Of a stretch of DNA of 64,000 bases, positions 21,087 through 33,844 are shown in pieces (position 1 is the first letter of the stretch; the number at the start of each line of letters is the position of its first letter). Source of the DNA: Blepharisma japonicum (taxonomy: Eukaryota; Ciliophora; Heterotrichea; Heterotrichida; Blepharismidae); NCBI GenBank assembly GCA_949751835.1, contig CATKHK010000005.1, positions 434,001 to 498,000 on the forward strand. Reading direction: 5' to 3'. A program made the position numbers and the translations under genes. The notes beneath the pieces are model-generated. The model ran no database searches and was not told the DNA's origin. It saw only the letters and a list, made by a program, of their open reading frames with translations.

Positions 21087-24000
21087 ATGAATAGCGACCA
21101 AGACAGCTCCAATTATGATCAAGCCCTATCTGATGCAAACTCATGATTCGAACTTTTAAAGGAGCTTTATGCATGGTTAGGGATTGGTTCCAAAGATGCA
21201 GTCTTCAAAAATGCCAAGAAAAGCAAAAATGCCCTTTATAATTTATATAAAGAAGTATTAGAGCATGGGGGATGGAGCAACACAATCGGTTCAAACAGTT
21301 GGTCAGCCATAGACAAAAAGCTAGCAATCACTGATTCCCGCTCAATGTACGAGAATTTCCATTTAGTGGTTTTAGAAAAGAAGCATAACCCTTCAACGAG
21401 ATATTCAACAGGGAGCATTTCCTTTCTAAAAGAAATCATTCCTTCTAACCTAAAAGCGGTCCCAATTGTCACTCCATCTCCTGATGGAGCTTATGACTGG
21501 GATACATGGCTTGAATATGATTTACTTATACTGAGAAACTATGTTTATGATGTCTGAAAAATCGACACAAAATTAATGAGCATGAGGTCTCTGGAAGAAG
21601 ACCACAGCGATTTCCCTGTAGACATCTTAACACAAGGAAACAGCGAATTAGACTTTAAAGTGAAATCAGCTACAAAAGAAACTGTCTCTATGATAGATTA
21701 TTTGAAGATAATGAAGCAGGCTTCAGCACAAAAAGAAGTGAATAATAAAATAAAATTCGCAGTAAATGTTGATCTTGGAAGCTGAGAAGAAGAAATTGAC
21801 GAAATGAGACGAAAACTACCTGCAAAAATTCTTTGGGACTCCAAATATGATTCCCTCAGATACACTCGCCAGCATATATTAGGTATGACTCTTCCTCAAG
21901 CTTACTTAAAAATCAAAGGGTGCTGAACTGGAGGACATGAAGAAAACCTACGCTTTTGTGCTGCAAATATTAACCATGGTCCAAGTGATGTAGAATGGTG
22001 AACTCTTAAAACTTCTGAAAACTTAAAATTTAGAGATTGCGTAATGAGAGACTATAATTTTGATATTTATACAACAGAAACTTTGTGGTGGCCTGATTTA
22101 ATATACTGCTTGGCTAAAGGATTTACTGTTTATCATGTTGTACAAAAACCTGGAGACTTCATTTATGTTGGTGCAAGCGCAATTCATTGGGTGAAAAGCT
22201 GTGATGTCACTGTTAACACAGCTTGGAATTTTGGTCCAAAAACGCTTAAAAATTTTCAACTTGCATTTGAAAGATATGACATAAATTTGAAAATTAATTA
22301 TCGAAACCTGGTGCCGATGCATATATTGGCATTGGATTTGCTTAATCATGAAATGTCTACTTTATCTGCTGACTTAGTAGAGTTTTTATATCAAAAAATC
22401 AATGAAGCATATTCTGAAGACAAAAAAAACTTGGAAAAGCTTCCAAAAGCTAATATTTCCACAAATCAAGTTGACAATGTTTTGTGCTGCGAAAACTGCT
22501 ATATTGAACTTTTTTGGATTTATTATCGCTGCAATAAATGTTACAAAAACCGACTGAAGAATAGATCTGATCAAGAATGTGTGTTTTGCAAAATGTGTGC
22601 ATATAAAAATCATAAGCCAAAGTGCAAATCTACTATTGAAGTAGTTCAAAAATTTACATCAGAAGATTTTAAGAGACTCCAGACAAGGGTTCAGAATGTA
22701 TTAAATAAACAAGAATTAGAATCTCCATTGCAGCAAGAGCTGCTTTATCCTTATGATAAATTTACGATGGAAGGAGTCTATAAAAGCCCTTTTGCAGGAA
22801 TAGAAACTGATGGAAGTGTTGAGGAAAATTTTAAAGCTCGAGAGGAAGCAAAATCTCCTTCAAAAAAATCATTAAAGGCTAAAAAAGGAAAAAATAAAGC
22901 TATGTCATACTCCAGCAGCGAAAATAAAAGCACCGAAAAAGAAGACTTTGCATTTCCAGAACTTAAAAGTGATAAAGCTCAAAAAGCTAAGATCATCTTG
23001 CCTCCAATTGAAAATATATTAAGTGCTGAAGAGAGCAAAGAGGAAAGTGAAGATGAAAGAATGGACGTTGAAGGTGAAAAAAAATTACCTGTAAAAAAGA
23101 AGAATAAACCAAAGCAAGCCAAAGAAGAAGTCTTAAAGAAAAAGGATAAATCACACACCTATAAATCTTCTCAACAAAAAGATGAGAAATCAATTGGCAA
23201 AAAGAAAGTAAAAGATGACAAATCAATTGAAAAAAAGAAAGATAACGCATCTGATCTGAAAAAGGCTAAAAATATTGGTGAAAATTCTCCAAACAAATCT
23301 TCAGCCTCTAAGAAATCTGAACTAGAGCAAGAGGAGCCTCAAGCAGAGCCTCTCAAATCTTCATCCAAGAAAGAAAAAGTTGAAATTAGCCAAGTAAAGT
23401 CTGAAATAACTGGAGAAATAAAAGATCTCAAAACTAGAAATTCTTCAGATATAGCACTTGAAAATATAATAGAGACTAAAGAAAAAAATTCAAGCAATAG
23501 AAGAAGGTTAAGAACTAGAAAACCACCCAAAAAATACAATCAGACCTCTTTACCTTTGCAAGCTTATCAAAATTTAGCTCAGAAAACTAATAAATATAAT
23601 GAAGAAGAGAACGAAGAGAATGAAGAAGAGGAAATAGAGGAGGAAAAACCTGAAAAAAAGCCTGCAGCAAAGCTCAAATCTAAAGAAAAAGAAAAATTAA
23701 AAGAAGAGAGTGAGGAAGAAGAAAAAGAAGACGAAAATGAAGAGGAAAGCGAAGAAGAAACACAAAAACAAAAGTCTTCTGCAAAGCTCAAGCCTAGAAG
23801 AAAGTTAAAAGAGAAATTGGAGGAAAGAAAAGAGATTGCAACTGAAGCTTTACCTGGAAATATACAAAAAAATATAGAGAAAAAGGAGGTAGAAGAGGAA
23901 GTAAAAGAAAAATTGCCAGAAAAACGTCAGAGAAATGAGGAAAAATCTAAAAGAGAGAAAAAAGAGAAGAAGATGAAAATTAATGATATTATCAAGGCAG

Positions 24001-24344
24001 AAAACATTAAAAAAATTTCTGAAAAATGTAATAAAAAAGATAATGAAGAGCATCCAGAAATACTTATTGAAAGGCATGATCATAACAAAGAAAACCCGGT
24101 AAAAACTGAGCATGCTGATAAACCCGAATCTGCAAAAAGAGGTCTCCCTGTGAAAAAGCAAAAACTAGAAGAAAACAAAGAGCCAAAGCTTAATCAAGAA
24201 ATATCTCAGCCTATGCCAACTCCAAATGCAATGGATATTGACCAACCCTCACTTTCCCAGCCTCTCCCCAAATCAATTTCTGAAATATTTCCGAAGATTC
24301 CTCAAAAATTTGACATTATTCCTAAAAAACCAAAAATTATCTAA
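21087..24344 (+). CDS. KDM6-like: ARID plus KDM6/UTX-type JmjC histone demethylase (1085 aa)
   Basis: Predicted nuclear Fe(II)/2-oxoglutarate demethylase; the KDM6 family acts on H3K27me. Residues about 20-107 look like an ARID DNA-binding domain (NALYNLYKEVLEHGGWSNTI). The JmjC region aligns with UTX: VNVDLGSWEEEI, HILGMTLPQAYLKI, GGHEENLRFCAANINHGPSD, RPGD-like KPGDFIYVGASAIHWV. The iron ligands are H284, E286 and H367. A KDM6-type treble-clef follows (CCENCYIELFWIYYRCNKC). The last 500 residues are disordered and Lys/Glu-rich, with a basic patch near 23,500 (RRRLRTRKPPKKY). The N-terminal half is continuous only with TGA as Trp at five sites. Confidence 0.92.
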
Positions 24345-24453
24345 TTTACTTAATTCTTTTTTCTAATTATATCGCAATTAATATATTAAAAATCCAAGAG
24401 ACAATAAATTAATTATTGAATTCAATCATTTGCTTCGATCATTCTATAATAAT

Positions 24454-25641
24454 TTATTTCTTTTCTCTGATTTCTATACTGTCAATTTTTTCTCCTTCTA
24501 ATTTCCTTTGAGCCTTTACATAAAATTGCAAATCTTTTATTCTTCCTTCAAGATCTTCAATTTCATCTTTGACTTCTTTAGTACATTTAAATACAGTTCT
24601 TCCCTTTTCTAATTTCGCTAATTCTTGATTTTCTCTTGCTAATTCTTCTGCGCGCTCATTTTCACTTTTAATCATTTTTCCTATATTCTCAATCTCTTTT
24701 TCAAGATTATCTTGGACTCTGCATTTTTCACTTAATTCTCGGTTTTCCTTTTGAATATTTCCTAAAAGTTCAATTAAAGAAGAATCTAGTGTTGTATCTA
24801 ATTCTTTCAATCTTTCATTATAATATTCTCTTTGAGTCTCTAATAAGCTTGAAAGCAAGCAATTATACTCAAAAACCAAATTTTCCGCCTTTTTACTTTG
24901 ATGCTCTCCAGGGCTTGCAACTTCTATTATTTTATCCCCAGAGCTGACAAGTCTATGTATTGGGATTCCTCTGGAATAATCTCAAGTAGTTTTGGTTTCT
25001 ATGTCCTGGAAATAAGTGTGCCCTACAGTTTCATAATGCTCTTCTGAATGATACTTACATCCAAGCTCTCCACAGATAAGACACATAGTGACATTTTCTT
25101 CCTCCCCACATGTATCGCATTGGCTTTTGTCAGGCGGTGATAAATGATATCTGCATACAGGACATGTAGAGTGATTTAGCTTTTCCAGGCATTTTATATG
25201 AAAAGAATGCCCACAAAGCACAGTAATCGCTGGAATATCTATATCTTCTAGACAAATTGGGCAATGATCTGAATGATTTATAAATAAGTTTGAATCTGAG
25301 CCAGAAATATCAATTGCTTGAACGAACAGCAATTGGCAGATATGGTCTTCTATTGAGTTAAATTTTACACCCGAGTAAGCTTGAAAAATTTCTTTAGCAG
25401 AAGCCTCAGAATCAGTTAAGATTGCACACAGATAGTGCTTAGATGTTGGCCCTTTAAGTATACGAATTTCTTTTATTTTTAGCAAAGATGCTGAGAGGAA
25501 TACATATAAATCCACAAGAATTATAGATGTAGGGATATCTATCATAAGAAGTATTGGAGTTTCTGTATCAGATAATGTAATATTTCCTTTTAAAATATCA
25601 ACTGAAGGATTACCACTTCAAAATTCAATTCCTTTTTCCAT
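24454..25641 (-). CDS. BRAP: BRAP/IMP-type RING and UBP zinc-finger protein (395 aa)
   Basis: Homologue of BRCA1-associated protein (BRAP2/IMP), an E3 ligase that modulates Ras-MAPK signalling in animals. Order: BRAP2 RRM-like domain (starting FWSGNPSVDILKGNI), RING finger (CPICLEDID ... CGHSFHIKC ... CPVC), UBP zinc finger (CDTCGEEENVTMCLICGELG), then the family's WDYSRGIPIHRLVSS and a C-terminal coiled coil. The Trp of WDY (residue 220) is a TGA codon at a position that is Trp in animals, which is strong evidence for the code. The upstream ATG at 25641 restores the true N-terminus. Confidence 0.92.
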
Positions 25642-25673
25642 AATTATTTAGATTATTATAAGCTAAAAGATTC

Positions 25674-26294
25674 TTAAGGATTGAGTCTGCTATACTCTTT
25701 AACATCATAGAGCAGATCAATTGCACACTCAGGTAAGACTTGAGTCCAAACATAATAATTCATTTTTCTCATATATCAAACCCAATGTTCAAGCGCCATA
25801 GTGTCGTCGCCATTATCTTTCCATTCTTGATAAACCCCTGGAATTTCATCAATTTTTGGTTGGCAATAGTAGTTTCCATCAAATCCGCAGTTGCAGTAGC
25901 CAAATAATCCGTTTTTTAGTTCGCAATCCTTATCGACTTGGCAAGGCTTAGGATGAACGCCTTCAACTAATGTGTTTGTATGGTTATACTTATATTTTAT
26001 ATGCCATGAATTGTATCCTCCAAAATCATCTGGTTTTGGTTTAGGCATCACTGGAAATTCGTAATATGTAGTAGGGGTTATTAGCGGGATATTATTGTAC
26101 TGTTGTACAATTTTCAAGAGAGAGCAAGAATAATCATCAGAGAACGGAGGATCGCTATTTATATAAAGTTGCTTTCCATTAAGCACAGCACAGAATTTTT
26201 TATTTAATGGCTTGCATGATATAATTGGGCACCCAGGCTGGCTGGACTGAGAGATCCAAAACTGTAGAACAATCAAAAGAAGTTTGAGTATCAT
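25674..26294 (-). CDS. Secreted Cys-rich protein (206 aa)
   Basis: Family not recognised. A clear signal peptide (MILKLLLIVLQFWISQ) is followed by a Cys-containing ectodomain with an EGF-like stretch (CQVDKDCELKNGLFGYCNCG), aromatic/Pro-rich segments and no C-terminal membrane helix. Reading TGA after ALEHWV as Trp adds 34 residues to a TAA at 25674. Upstream of BRAP on the same strand, 32 bp away. Probably a secreted or cell-surface protein. Confidence 0.75.
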
Positions 26295-27176
26295 TTTGCT
26301 ATAATAAGTGCAGATAAATATGCAAAACTACAAAGTAATACTTAATCTAAGATCTAGTATGAATGCATTCTTCATCTCTGTAGCCACTTCTCCTATTTTT
26401 ATTCTAAAAATCGTTTGAAATTAGCAGATAGATCATATTTTGATCTTAAGAATGCCTTGTGAAGGAGCAAAAAGATTTAATTAAAAGAATATTGCAAAAG
26501 AAATGTCTCGATATAAAATTAGGAGACTTATTTTGAGTAATATCATTGCAATTCAAAAAGAAGAAAGATTGATTCTAATACAGTAGCAAGAAATAATTTT
26601 GAAGCTATTTTTTTAAGAATTTGAGATTCGGAGTTTACTTGAAAAATAATAGCTTATTCAATTATAAATCACTTTTTAATAAAGCATATAGCTTTTAATT
26701 GTAAAAAGGCCTCTATATAGAGTTAGATTGTTTATATAATCATGATGGTAATGGATAAAAATATTAGAAGTTTAGTTTGTAACATAAAAAATTGATTCAA
26801 ATCAATTATTTTTTATATATTCTGATTTGATAATTCTCATTTAAAAACAAATTGAGAACCATTTTTTTTTGATGGGAGGCTTATAGATTTCAAAAAATAA
26901 AGAAAGTATACTTTAATGAAAACGATCTTAATTTATTTTCAGGTTTCCAACTTGTTTTCTTGAAAAAGAGCTTTATTTATCAACTATTTTAGTATTAATT
27001 AATATCCATAATGTACTTACAAATTTTTGTTATTAAGAGCGTGTTAATGATATTTATAGAGGATTACTGAGAATTGCCCAGAAACTTAAACCATTTCCCA
27101 TCAGTATCTCCTCAAAGCAAGATAATATAAAGCCATAAGAAAAGATAGATAAGTTAAAATATGCCCAATTTAAATT
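26295..27176. other. 882-bp AT-rich divergent intergenic region
   Basis: Between the secreted protein (leftward) and TTLL (rightward). No gene-like frame longer than about 20 codons, no RNA gene, no obvious repeat. Confidence 0.5.
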
Positions 27177-28760
27177 ATGGAGAGTTCAGAGGATTCAATA
27201 ACTATTAGTAGAGGTAACGAAATCGTTATAAATCTAGCTAACACACAATATGATGTCCTGGAAGAAGTAGCAAGCTCACTTGGTTGGGAAACATCTGAAG
27301 ATCCGAATGATAAAGAATGTGATGTCATATGAATAGATGGTGCTTTACAGCCTGAACAGTTAAGTGAGCTTAAACCGTTTCAAAGAATTAATCATTTTCC
27401 AGGGATGTATGCAATTGCAAGAAAAGACCATTTGGGCAAAAATTTAAAAACAATGAAAGGGATGTTTCCAGGTGAGTATGATTTTTTTCCTTCTACTTGG
27501 CTTATACCTCGAGATTTAACTGATCTTAGAAACCAATTTATTACAAAACTAGATAGAACTTATATATGCAAACCAGAAGCTTCTTGCCAAGGGAAAGGAA
27601 TTTTCTTAACTAGAAAACTAGAAGACATCCCTGAGCATTGTGTAGTTCAAAAATACTTGTCAAAACCTTATCTTATAGATGGGTTAAAATTTGACCTTAG
27701 ATTATATGTATTAGTCGCCTCTTGTGATCCTCTTCGAGTTTATTTGCATAAAGAAGGACTAGTCCGCTTTGCAACTGAACCTTATATTCCACCTACAGCT
27801 TCAAACTTAAACGAAGCATGCATGCATCTAACCAATTATGCAATTAATAAAAACAACCCAAAATTTATTTTCAACCATGGAGAAAACGATAATTTTGCAG
27901 GACACAAGCGATCTTTTAGCGCTTTCATGAAATATTTGGAGCAATGTGGAGAAGATACAAGCGCAATGATGCAAAAAGTGCATGATATGATAATAAAAAC
28001 GCTATGCATGGTGCAGCCTCTTTTTTCACATTTATATAGAGCTTCCCATCCAAGTGAGCCAACAAGTTGTATTTGTTTTCAAATTCTAGGTTTTGATGTA
28101 TTTTTGGATTACAAATTAAGGCCTCATCTCTTAGAAGTAAACCATACCCCAAGCTTCACAACAGACACTCCATTGGACTCTGTTGTTAAGCAAGCAGTTA
28201 TTGGAGACGCCTTAAGAATGCTTGGGCTATCAGAAGGAAATCGTGCTAATTATTATTTAAATCAGCCTTGTGAGTTCAAAAACCGAACCCAAAAAAAAAT
28301 CAAAGAAGTCCGCGCTATGCGAGACTTATTAAAAGCAAAATCAGTCCAATTTCGTGACAACACTGATATGAAATTCAAAGGCGGCTATGAATTAATATAC
28401 TCTGGCTCAGATAAATATAAACAGTTTATGGCTGCAGCAAGGGATATCTGGCTCAGCAATGCTACAATCAGAATAAAACGCCCAGAAATAACAGCTCCTT
28501 TAGTGTCGCCACCTTTGGTTAAAGGGAAAACTAAACAGACCCCAAAAGTAAAAAACGATCATATAAGACGAGCTTCTTTGTCTCCATCAAAATCTAATAA
28601 TTCACTGCAGCCTAAACCTACTTTGAGAGGGACTATAAAATTTCCAGCACTCAAAGCTGATGCTGGAACATTTTTAAGACCAAAAATATTTGAGTTTAAT
28701 GAAACTGTTAACCCACATACCATTCTTAAAGGAAGAAGACGATACAATTATAACATTTAA
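27177..28760 (+). CDS. TTLL: Tubulin tyrosine ligase-like polyglutamylase (527 aa)
   Basis: ATP-grasp ligase adding glutamates to tubulin tails, typically in cilia. Landmarks: DVIWIDGA, FQRINHFPGMYAIARKDHL, YICKPEASCQGKGIFL (ATP site), DGLKFDLRLYVLV, HLTNYAINK and LLEVNHTPSF. This is closest to the TTLL6/13 type of polyglutamylase. The Trp at residue 52, conserved in TTLLs, is a TGA codon. The gene therefore starts at 27177, 76 codons before the first ATG of the downstream open frame. The C-terminal 150 residues are basic and low complexity (microtubule-binding extension). An LRR gene follows 42 bp downstream. Confidence 0.94.
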
Positions 28761-28802
28761 TTGTAATATAAAATCATTACTAAAATACATAATCATACTT
28801 AA

Positions 28803-29453
28803 ATGGAAGACTCATCAATTCCTAGTGGCTTTCTCAATCTTTCCAATCAATCTCTATCATCGTTAGAATCTCAGTCATTTCAATATACGCGAGCGATAAC
28901 CCAATTTATTGACATATCTAGGAATAAGCTATCAAATGCAAGCTTTTTATCAGGATTTTCCAAATTACTTCTGATTAATGCAGATTATAATTTTTTCAAT
29001 TCTTTAGGGTCTTTTCCTAGCTTGCCAACACTGGATACTCTTTGTTTGAATTCAAACCAGATTTCTGATTTGCCAGCAGCACTTGAAAACATTTCTTCAA
29101 AGTTTCCCAATATTAAACATTTAAGCTTAATGAGAAACCCATGCTGCCCTTTTTTAGATGAAAGAGTATCTGACCAAGAAAGGCTCAATTACAGAATGAG
29201 CGTTATAGCGCATTTACAAAATTTAATGTCCTTGGACGGATCAATGGTAAGCAGCAATGAAAGAGAAATGGCCAATAAATGAGCCAGAGACCATCAGACT
29301 GGGCAAAGGCCTCCTGTCACACCTTTTCGATACGAAGCAATCCCTGAGCCGACACGCGAAACTTCGATAAAAGTCTCTATGAAAGCACCTGAAAAGAAAA
29401 AGAAAGCGACAACTAGCGAAGGAAACCGATTTATTACAAACAAAGAACTGTAA
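28803..29453 (+). CDS. LRMDA-like leucine-rich repeat protein (216 aa)
   Basis: About four LRRs (LCLNSNQISDLPAALENI, then a cap KHLSLMRNPCCPFLDERVSD and LQNLMSLDGSMV). The LSLMRNPCCP cap is typical of the LRMDA/C10orf11 and SDS22-like ciliary LRR proteins. It extends past one TGA (Trp) by 57 residues to TAA at 29453, with a basic tail. Its stop codon is only 8 bp from the stop of the convergent gene on the other strand. It could be an adaptor in cilia or trafficking; no direct evidence. Confidence 0.8.
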
Positions 29454-29461
29454 GACTTAAG

Positions 29462-32390
29462 TTAAGTTTTAGGCTTTTTTAACCTTTTTAATTTGATAAT
29501 ACACTTGGCGACTGTAGAAAAAATCCCTACAAATCTTATGGCAGTTTTTCTGGCATTTATATTAATTTTAATACTTTTGTGAGCGGATGGTTTTTTGCTC
29601 TGCATATGTCTGATTATTTCAATGAATTTATTACAAATTTCTGAAATGTCTTTATGGTTTTCGTTTTCTTTTGCTTCGATTATATGCTTGTATCCTAAAT
29701 ATCGAATATCATGGGCATGAAATTCTAAAAATGCATGTTGGCTTTGAATTACTAAGCTTCATAGTCTATTGTGAATGTCTTCTAAGTTTCATATCCAATA
29801 CTCTTCAATTGGAACTTCATATTTATGCAGAATTAAGGACTCCAGTTTGCGGTATTTATAACTGAGCTCAGATATACCCATACTGTGAATGGTATGCTTA
29901 ATAAGCTCAATATTTTCTTCATTAGTCGCATGAAGCTGGTAAATTTTATCCATTCTTTCAGCGTACTTTCCTGATTTTACGTCGATTTCATGGGCAGAAG
30001 TGAGTGGAGGGCAGCTTCAGTCACCTTTAATAGAAAGCAAATCATAAAGTAGGCTACTTTCATTGGCAACTAAAAAGAATGTATCAGCTGTGATTTTTCC
30101 ATTAGAAATACTTCAGCAATCTCTATACATTTTAATAATAGTGTAATCTGAAATATTGGCAGAAATATTTTTGCAAATCGATTGGAAAATATTGAAACTT
30201 AGATACGAATCTTCTTGAGCTGGAGATTTTTCGAATAATTCTGCGATTGATCTATATTTCATCTGCTTCTCGTTTTTATAATATTCTAGCATAATTCTCA
30301 ATACGAGTGAACATTCTAGAATTCTAATTCCTCCTTTGGTTTTGGATTTATCATATAGAATTGATACTAAGTCTTCTAGGTTTTCTTTTGGAATCTCAGT
30401 CATAACTTTTTCAATTATTTCTAAGACTCGGCTGTACTGAACAAAGTGGGCCACAGCTGTTTTGGCTTGAGGATAGTTTAGCTCTGGACCTCTGAACAAT
30501 AAATATCGACAATGTAAGAAAAATCCTAGCTCATCCAGCATAAGATCTTCGTTCAAAAATTCTTTAAAAGTATTGACTTCTCACAATCTTTTTGAGTTTT
30601 CTTGGGAAATTCCCAATAAAAATTGAAATTTGATCTCATCAGTTGTATCTCGCTTCCACCACTCGAGCTCTTTTACAACTCTTGAATTTTCGTCTATAGT
30701 AAATTGTCCTAGTCACGCTAGCACGAAGTCAAGGAATCTTGAAGGACTTCTTAAAGGCGAAGATGCACATATTAAATGCTCAAAGAATTTTGAGTCATAA
30801 ATTCCTCTGATCACTACATTTATTCAGTTTTTAAATGGCGGACTATATTTTGCCCTTTCTAAATCTGGCGCATCTAGAATTTGTGCAAAAGTTGGCCTAA
30901 TGTATTTGAAATTTAATAGATTAACTTGATTGATTTCTCTGCTAAATGATCTTGATAATAAATTACTTTTTGGTCTAAATAAAGACCCAGCTGTAGCTTT
31001 TAACTTGTCAAAAACCGGATCAGATAATGGCATCAGAATTTCTAAATCAGTTTGTGATGTGTCTTTATCAGGCCCAATTAATTCTAAATTGGCTTGTGAA
31101 AGTTCTGAATTTATTGCCTCATATTTTTTCTTCAGGTCGTTCAAGGCTTCTGTCTGAATTGAATAATTTTCATTTAGTTTTTCTGTTTTACCTTTTTCTG
31201 CTTCTAATTCTACTTTTAAAGATACATTTTCATCATAATAGTTTTTGACTTTGGATTGCTCCTCCATCAATAAATTATCAAATTCTTTGGCATATTTTTC
31301 TTTTTCTGAAAGCAAATCTTTTGCATTTCCAAGCTCAAATTGTAATTTGTGTATCATTAATTTGCAAGCTTCGATTTTTTTCCTATATTTTTCTAATGTA
31401 TCTTCAAGATTAGATTTTTCTTTTAAAATAATTTCTGTTTTTTCTTCATTTTGCTTGACTTTTAATGTAGGTTCATATAATATTTTTTCTTGGTCCTTAA
31501 GAAATACTTCTAGTTTAGCCTTTTCCATATTTCAATACCTTTCTTTCGCTTCATAAAATAGTGATTCCCCAGTATTTTTTTGCGATAAATCATTGATTTT
31601 CTTTTTCATATCTTTTATTTTTCGCTTTGCTTTATTGTATTTTTCTGTCAGATCTTTTACAAAATTCGAATTAATTTCTGCATTGTTTTTGTTTTCGAGT
31701 GATTTATCGAAAATGTCAACTAATAAGTCTATAGACTCAAAGGCAAGCTTCTCAATGTGATGGCTTTCACTTAAAGCGTGCTGCCTATTTCCTGGCGTAA
31801 ATCAGTTACAAAGTATAAACTATTTTAATTTTACTGTTTTTGACATAATTTCCATTGCCTTCTGCAGATTTGAAAATGGTAGCAAAGTTTTCCTTACGTT
31901 TAGCATTTCCTGATTTAAAAATTACGCTAATTCGATTTCTTTCTTTTTCGATTCGAGTATCAATTTCTTTGCATTCTTCAATCTCTATCATAGCATTTGC
32001 TGAAACTTGGCTAGAGTCCCCACTATTTCTTTTAAGTCGGAGATTGTACTTCTCTAAGTAATCAATTGTAGTTTTCCTCGGTTCAAATGATTTAGGTGAT
32101 GCAAACATCAAGCTTGTATTAGGAGACGACAAAGTATCTCTATTTGAAGATTTTCTTGACATCGGCGATTTTCTTATATTCCCTGTAAGAGTTCTTCTTG
32201 AGCCATGATATCTATATACAGAAGAATTCGGAGATTTTTTGGACTGATTATTGTCAGATGGGAATTCAGATGATAAAGATTGCTTTGATGTGTCGTGGGA
32301 TAAAGAAGTGTTATGCATATGATGATCGGGAGATAAATTATGTATTGAAAACCCTGACCTTGGCTTTGGAATCTGCTCATTTTTACTCAT
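29462..32390 (-). CDS. Large coiled-coil protein, two introns (965 aa)
   Basis: Family not recognised. Three exons: 32390-31926, 31909-31835 and 31819-29462, separated by a 16-nt and a 15-nt intron. Both are needed to link the Ser-rich disordered N-terminus (MSKNEQIPKPRSG) to the coiled coil (residues about 195-435, with NLEDTLEKYRKKIEACKL). The C-terminal 500 residues look helical and folded, and contain seven TGA-coded Trp. The unspliced frames stop or shift at both junctions; the summed exon length is divisible by three. Probably a cytoskeletal or ciliary structural protein, from composition only. Confidence 0.8.
31820..31834 (-). other. 15-nt intron, coiled-coil gene
   Basis: Reads GTAAAATTAAAATAG on the minus strand. 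Its last three bases are the TAG that would stop the frame entering the next exon. Adenine at position 10. Confidence 0.82.
31910..31925 (-). other. 16-nt intron, coiled-coil gene
   Basis: Reads GTAATTTTTAAATCAG on the minus strand, phase 0. Removing 16 nt shifts the frame by one and, together with the next intron, joins two long protein-like frames. Adenine at position 11 (same distance from the 3' end as in the 15-nt introns). Confidence 0.82.
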
Positions 32391-32635
32391 TTAATTAGGA
32401 AGTTTATTGAAAGCTTAGTCATGAGAGTTTCATGGTTATAGAATTAAATAGATTATGGTTGGCAATTTGCGTCCTGTATAAGACTAGTATAATTATTTTG
32501 AAATTTTTTTATTTCTATCCTCCTATTTGCATCTTTATTTATTTTCTAACTTTACTAAAACACAAAAGCAAGAAGTCTTGTGTTTTTTGATATAGATCAA
32601 ACTTATATAAAATGATTAAGAATAAGAATTAATAT

Positions 32636-33844
32636 CTAAAGGCATCCTCAGAAATATTTATTTCCAGCTTCTCAACGCTTGGACTCATAAAGTAACCTTA
32701 AAATACTTCCAAATTTAGCCTGCCTATCTGTAACCCCTTTTTGGTTATTTTCTCCACATTTTGGCTCTTCATTATTATCTCTATTTCCTTGCACATTATC
32801 TTTTTCATATAAAATGCCTCCACAGGCTGATTGGGATCTCCTTCTTGGCCTAGCTGAATCTTCTGCCTCACTAAAGTACCGATTTTTAAGGATCTGTGAA
32901 GCGCTTGGTCTTGACGTAGGATTTAACATCATCAGTTTTTTAACTAAATTTATCATTTCTCTTGAGTTTTGACTTGAAAGTGCTTCAGCAAAGGGAACTT
33001 TACAATCTCGGTTTTGTAGAACTAGCTCTTTTTTATTTTTAGCAGACCACGGGCTTTTGCCTGTAAGTATCATAAATAAGACTACCCCAACGCTAAAAAC
33101 ATCAACTTTGCTTCCATAGGTATCTCTTTTTAATATTTCTGGAGCTGTGAATCCTGGAGAGCCGCATATTTGTGTTAATTTTTCTGTATTTACACATGAA
33201 AGTCCAAAATCGCCGAGTTTGATTTTGGTATCATTATTTTTTGAAACCATAAAGATATTTTGCAGTTTAATATCCCGATGAACAATATTTTTAGAATTTA
33301 AGTATTCCAGTACATTTAGCAGATTTTTTATAAGAATTATGGCCTTTTTCTCCGTAATAGGGCCATTTGTCGCAATTCTTTGAAATAAATCACCTCCTTG
33401 AGCATAGTCAAGAACTAAATGTACATGATGAGGACTTTCATAGATTTTATGAATTTTTATGATGCTAGGATGATCGAGACTTTTCATGATTTCAATCTCA
33501 TTTATTAAGGCCAAAAAATGCCCATTTGACTGCAGTTGATATTTAGGAATGCATTTTATAGCATATTCTTGACCATTTTCAAGATCAGCAGCGAGATACA
33601 CATAAGAATAACTTCCAGTGCCCAGTAATGATTTAAAGTCATAGTCGTTTTTGATATCTGTCATTATCGCAACTCTTGATAGATGATTAAGCCAATCATC
33701 AAGCTCCGCTGAAGATTTAACATATAAGTGTCTTTTCACTATCCCTTGGCTTATTCTGAAACCGTACTTTTTTTCATCTTGGATTTTTTCAACAAACGGC
33801 TCAACTATTTTTCACGCTATTGGGCATTTTTTATTAGGTTCCAT
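32636..33844 (-). CDS. PH-domain Ser/Thr kinase, 5' end unresolved (at least 402 aa)
   Basis: Active-looking Ser/Thr kinase: LGTGSYSYVYLA loop (third Gly replaced by Ser), AIKCIPK, IVHRDIKLQN, LGDFGLS and TAPEIL. It is CAMK-like, with a basic Ser-rich tail that runs through two TGA codons to TAG. A PH domain precedes the kinase (EKKYGFRISQ, then LYVKSSAELDDWLNHL), but its first half lies upstream of the first in-frame ATG (33844). The frame stays open to about 34047 with no ATG and no 15-16-nt intron I can find. The annotated start is therefore conservative and probably too short. Confidence 0.8.

Noticed and set aside
31806-32390. A separate 194-residue gene
   Set aside because: A 16-nt and a 15-nt intron link it in frame to the downstream coiled-coil gene, so it is the first exon region of that gene.
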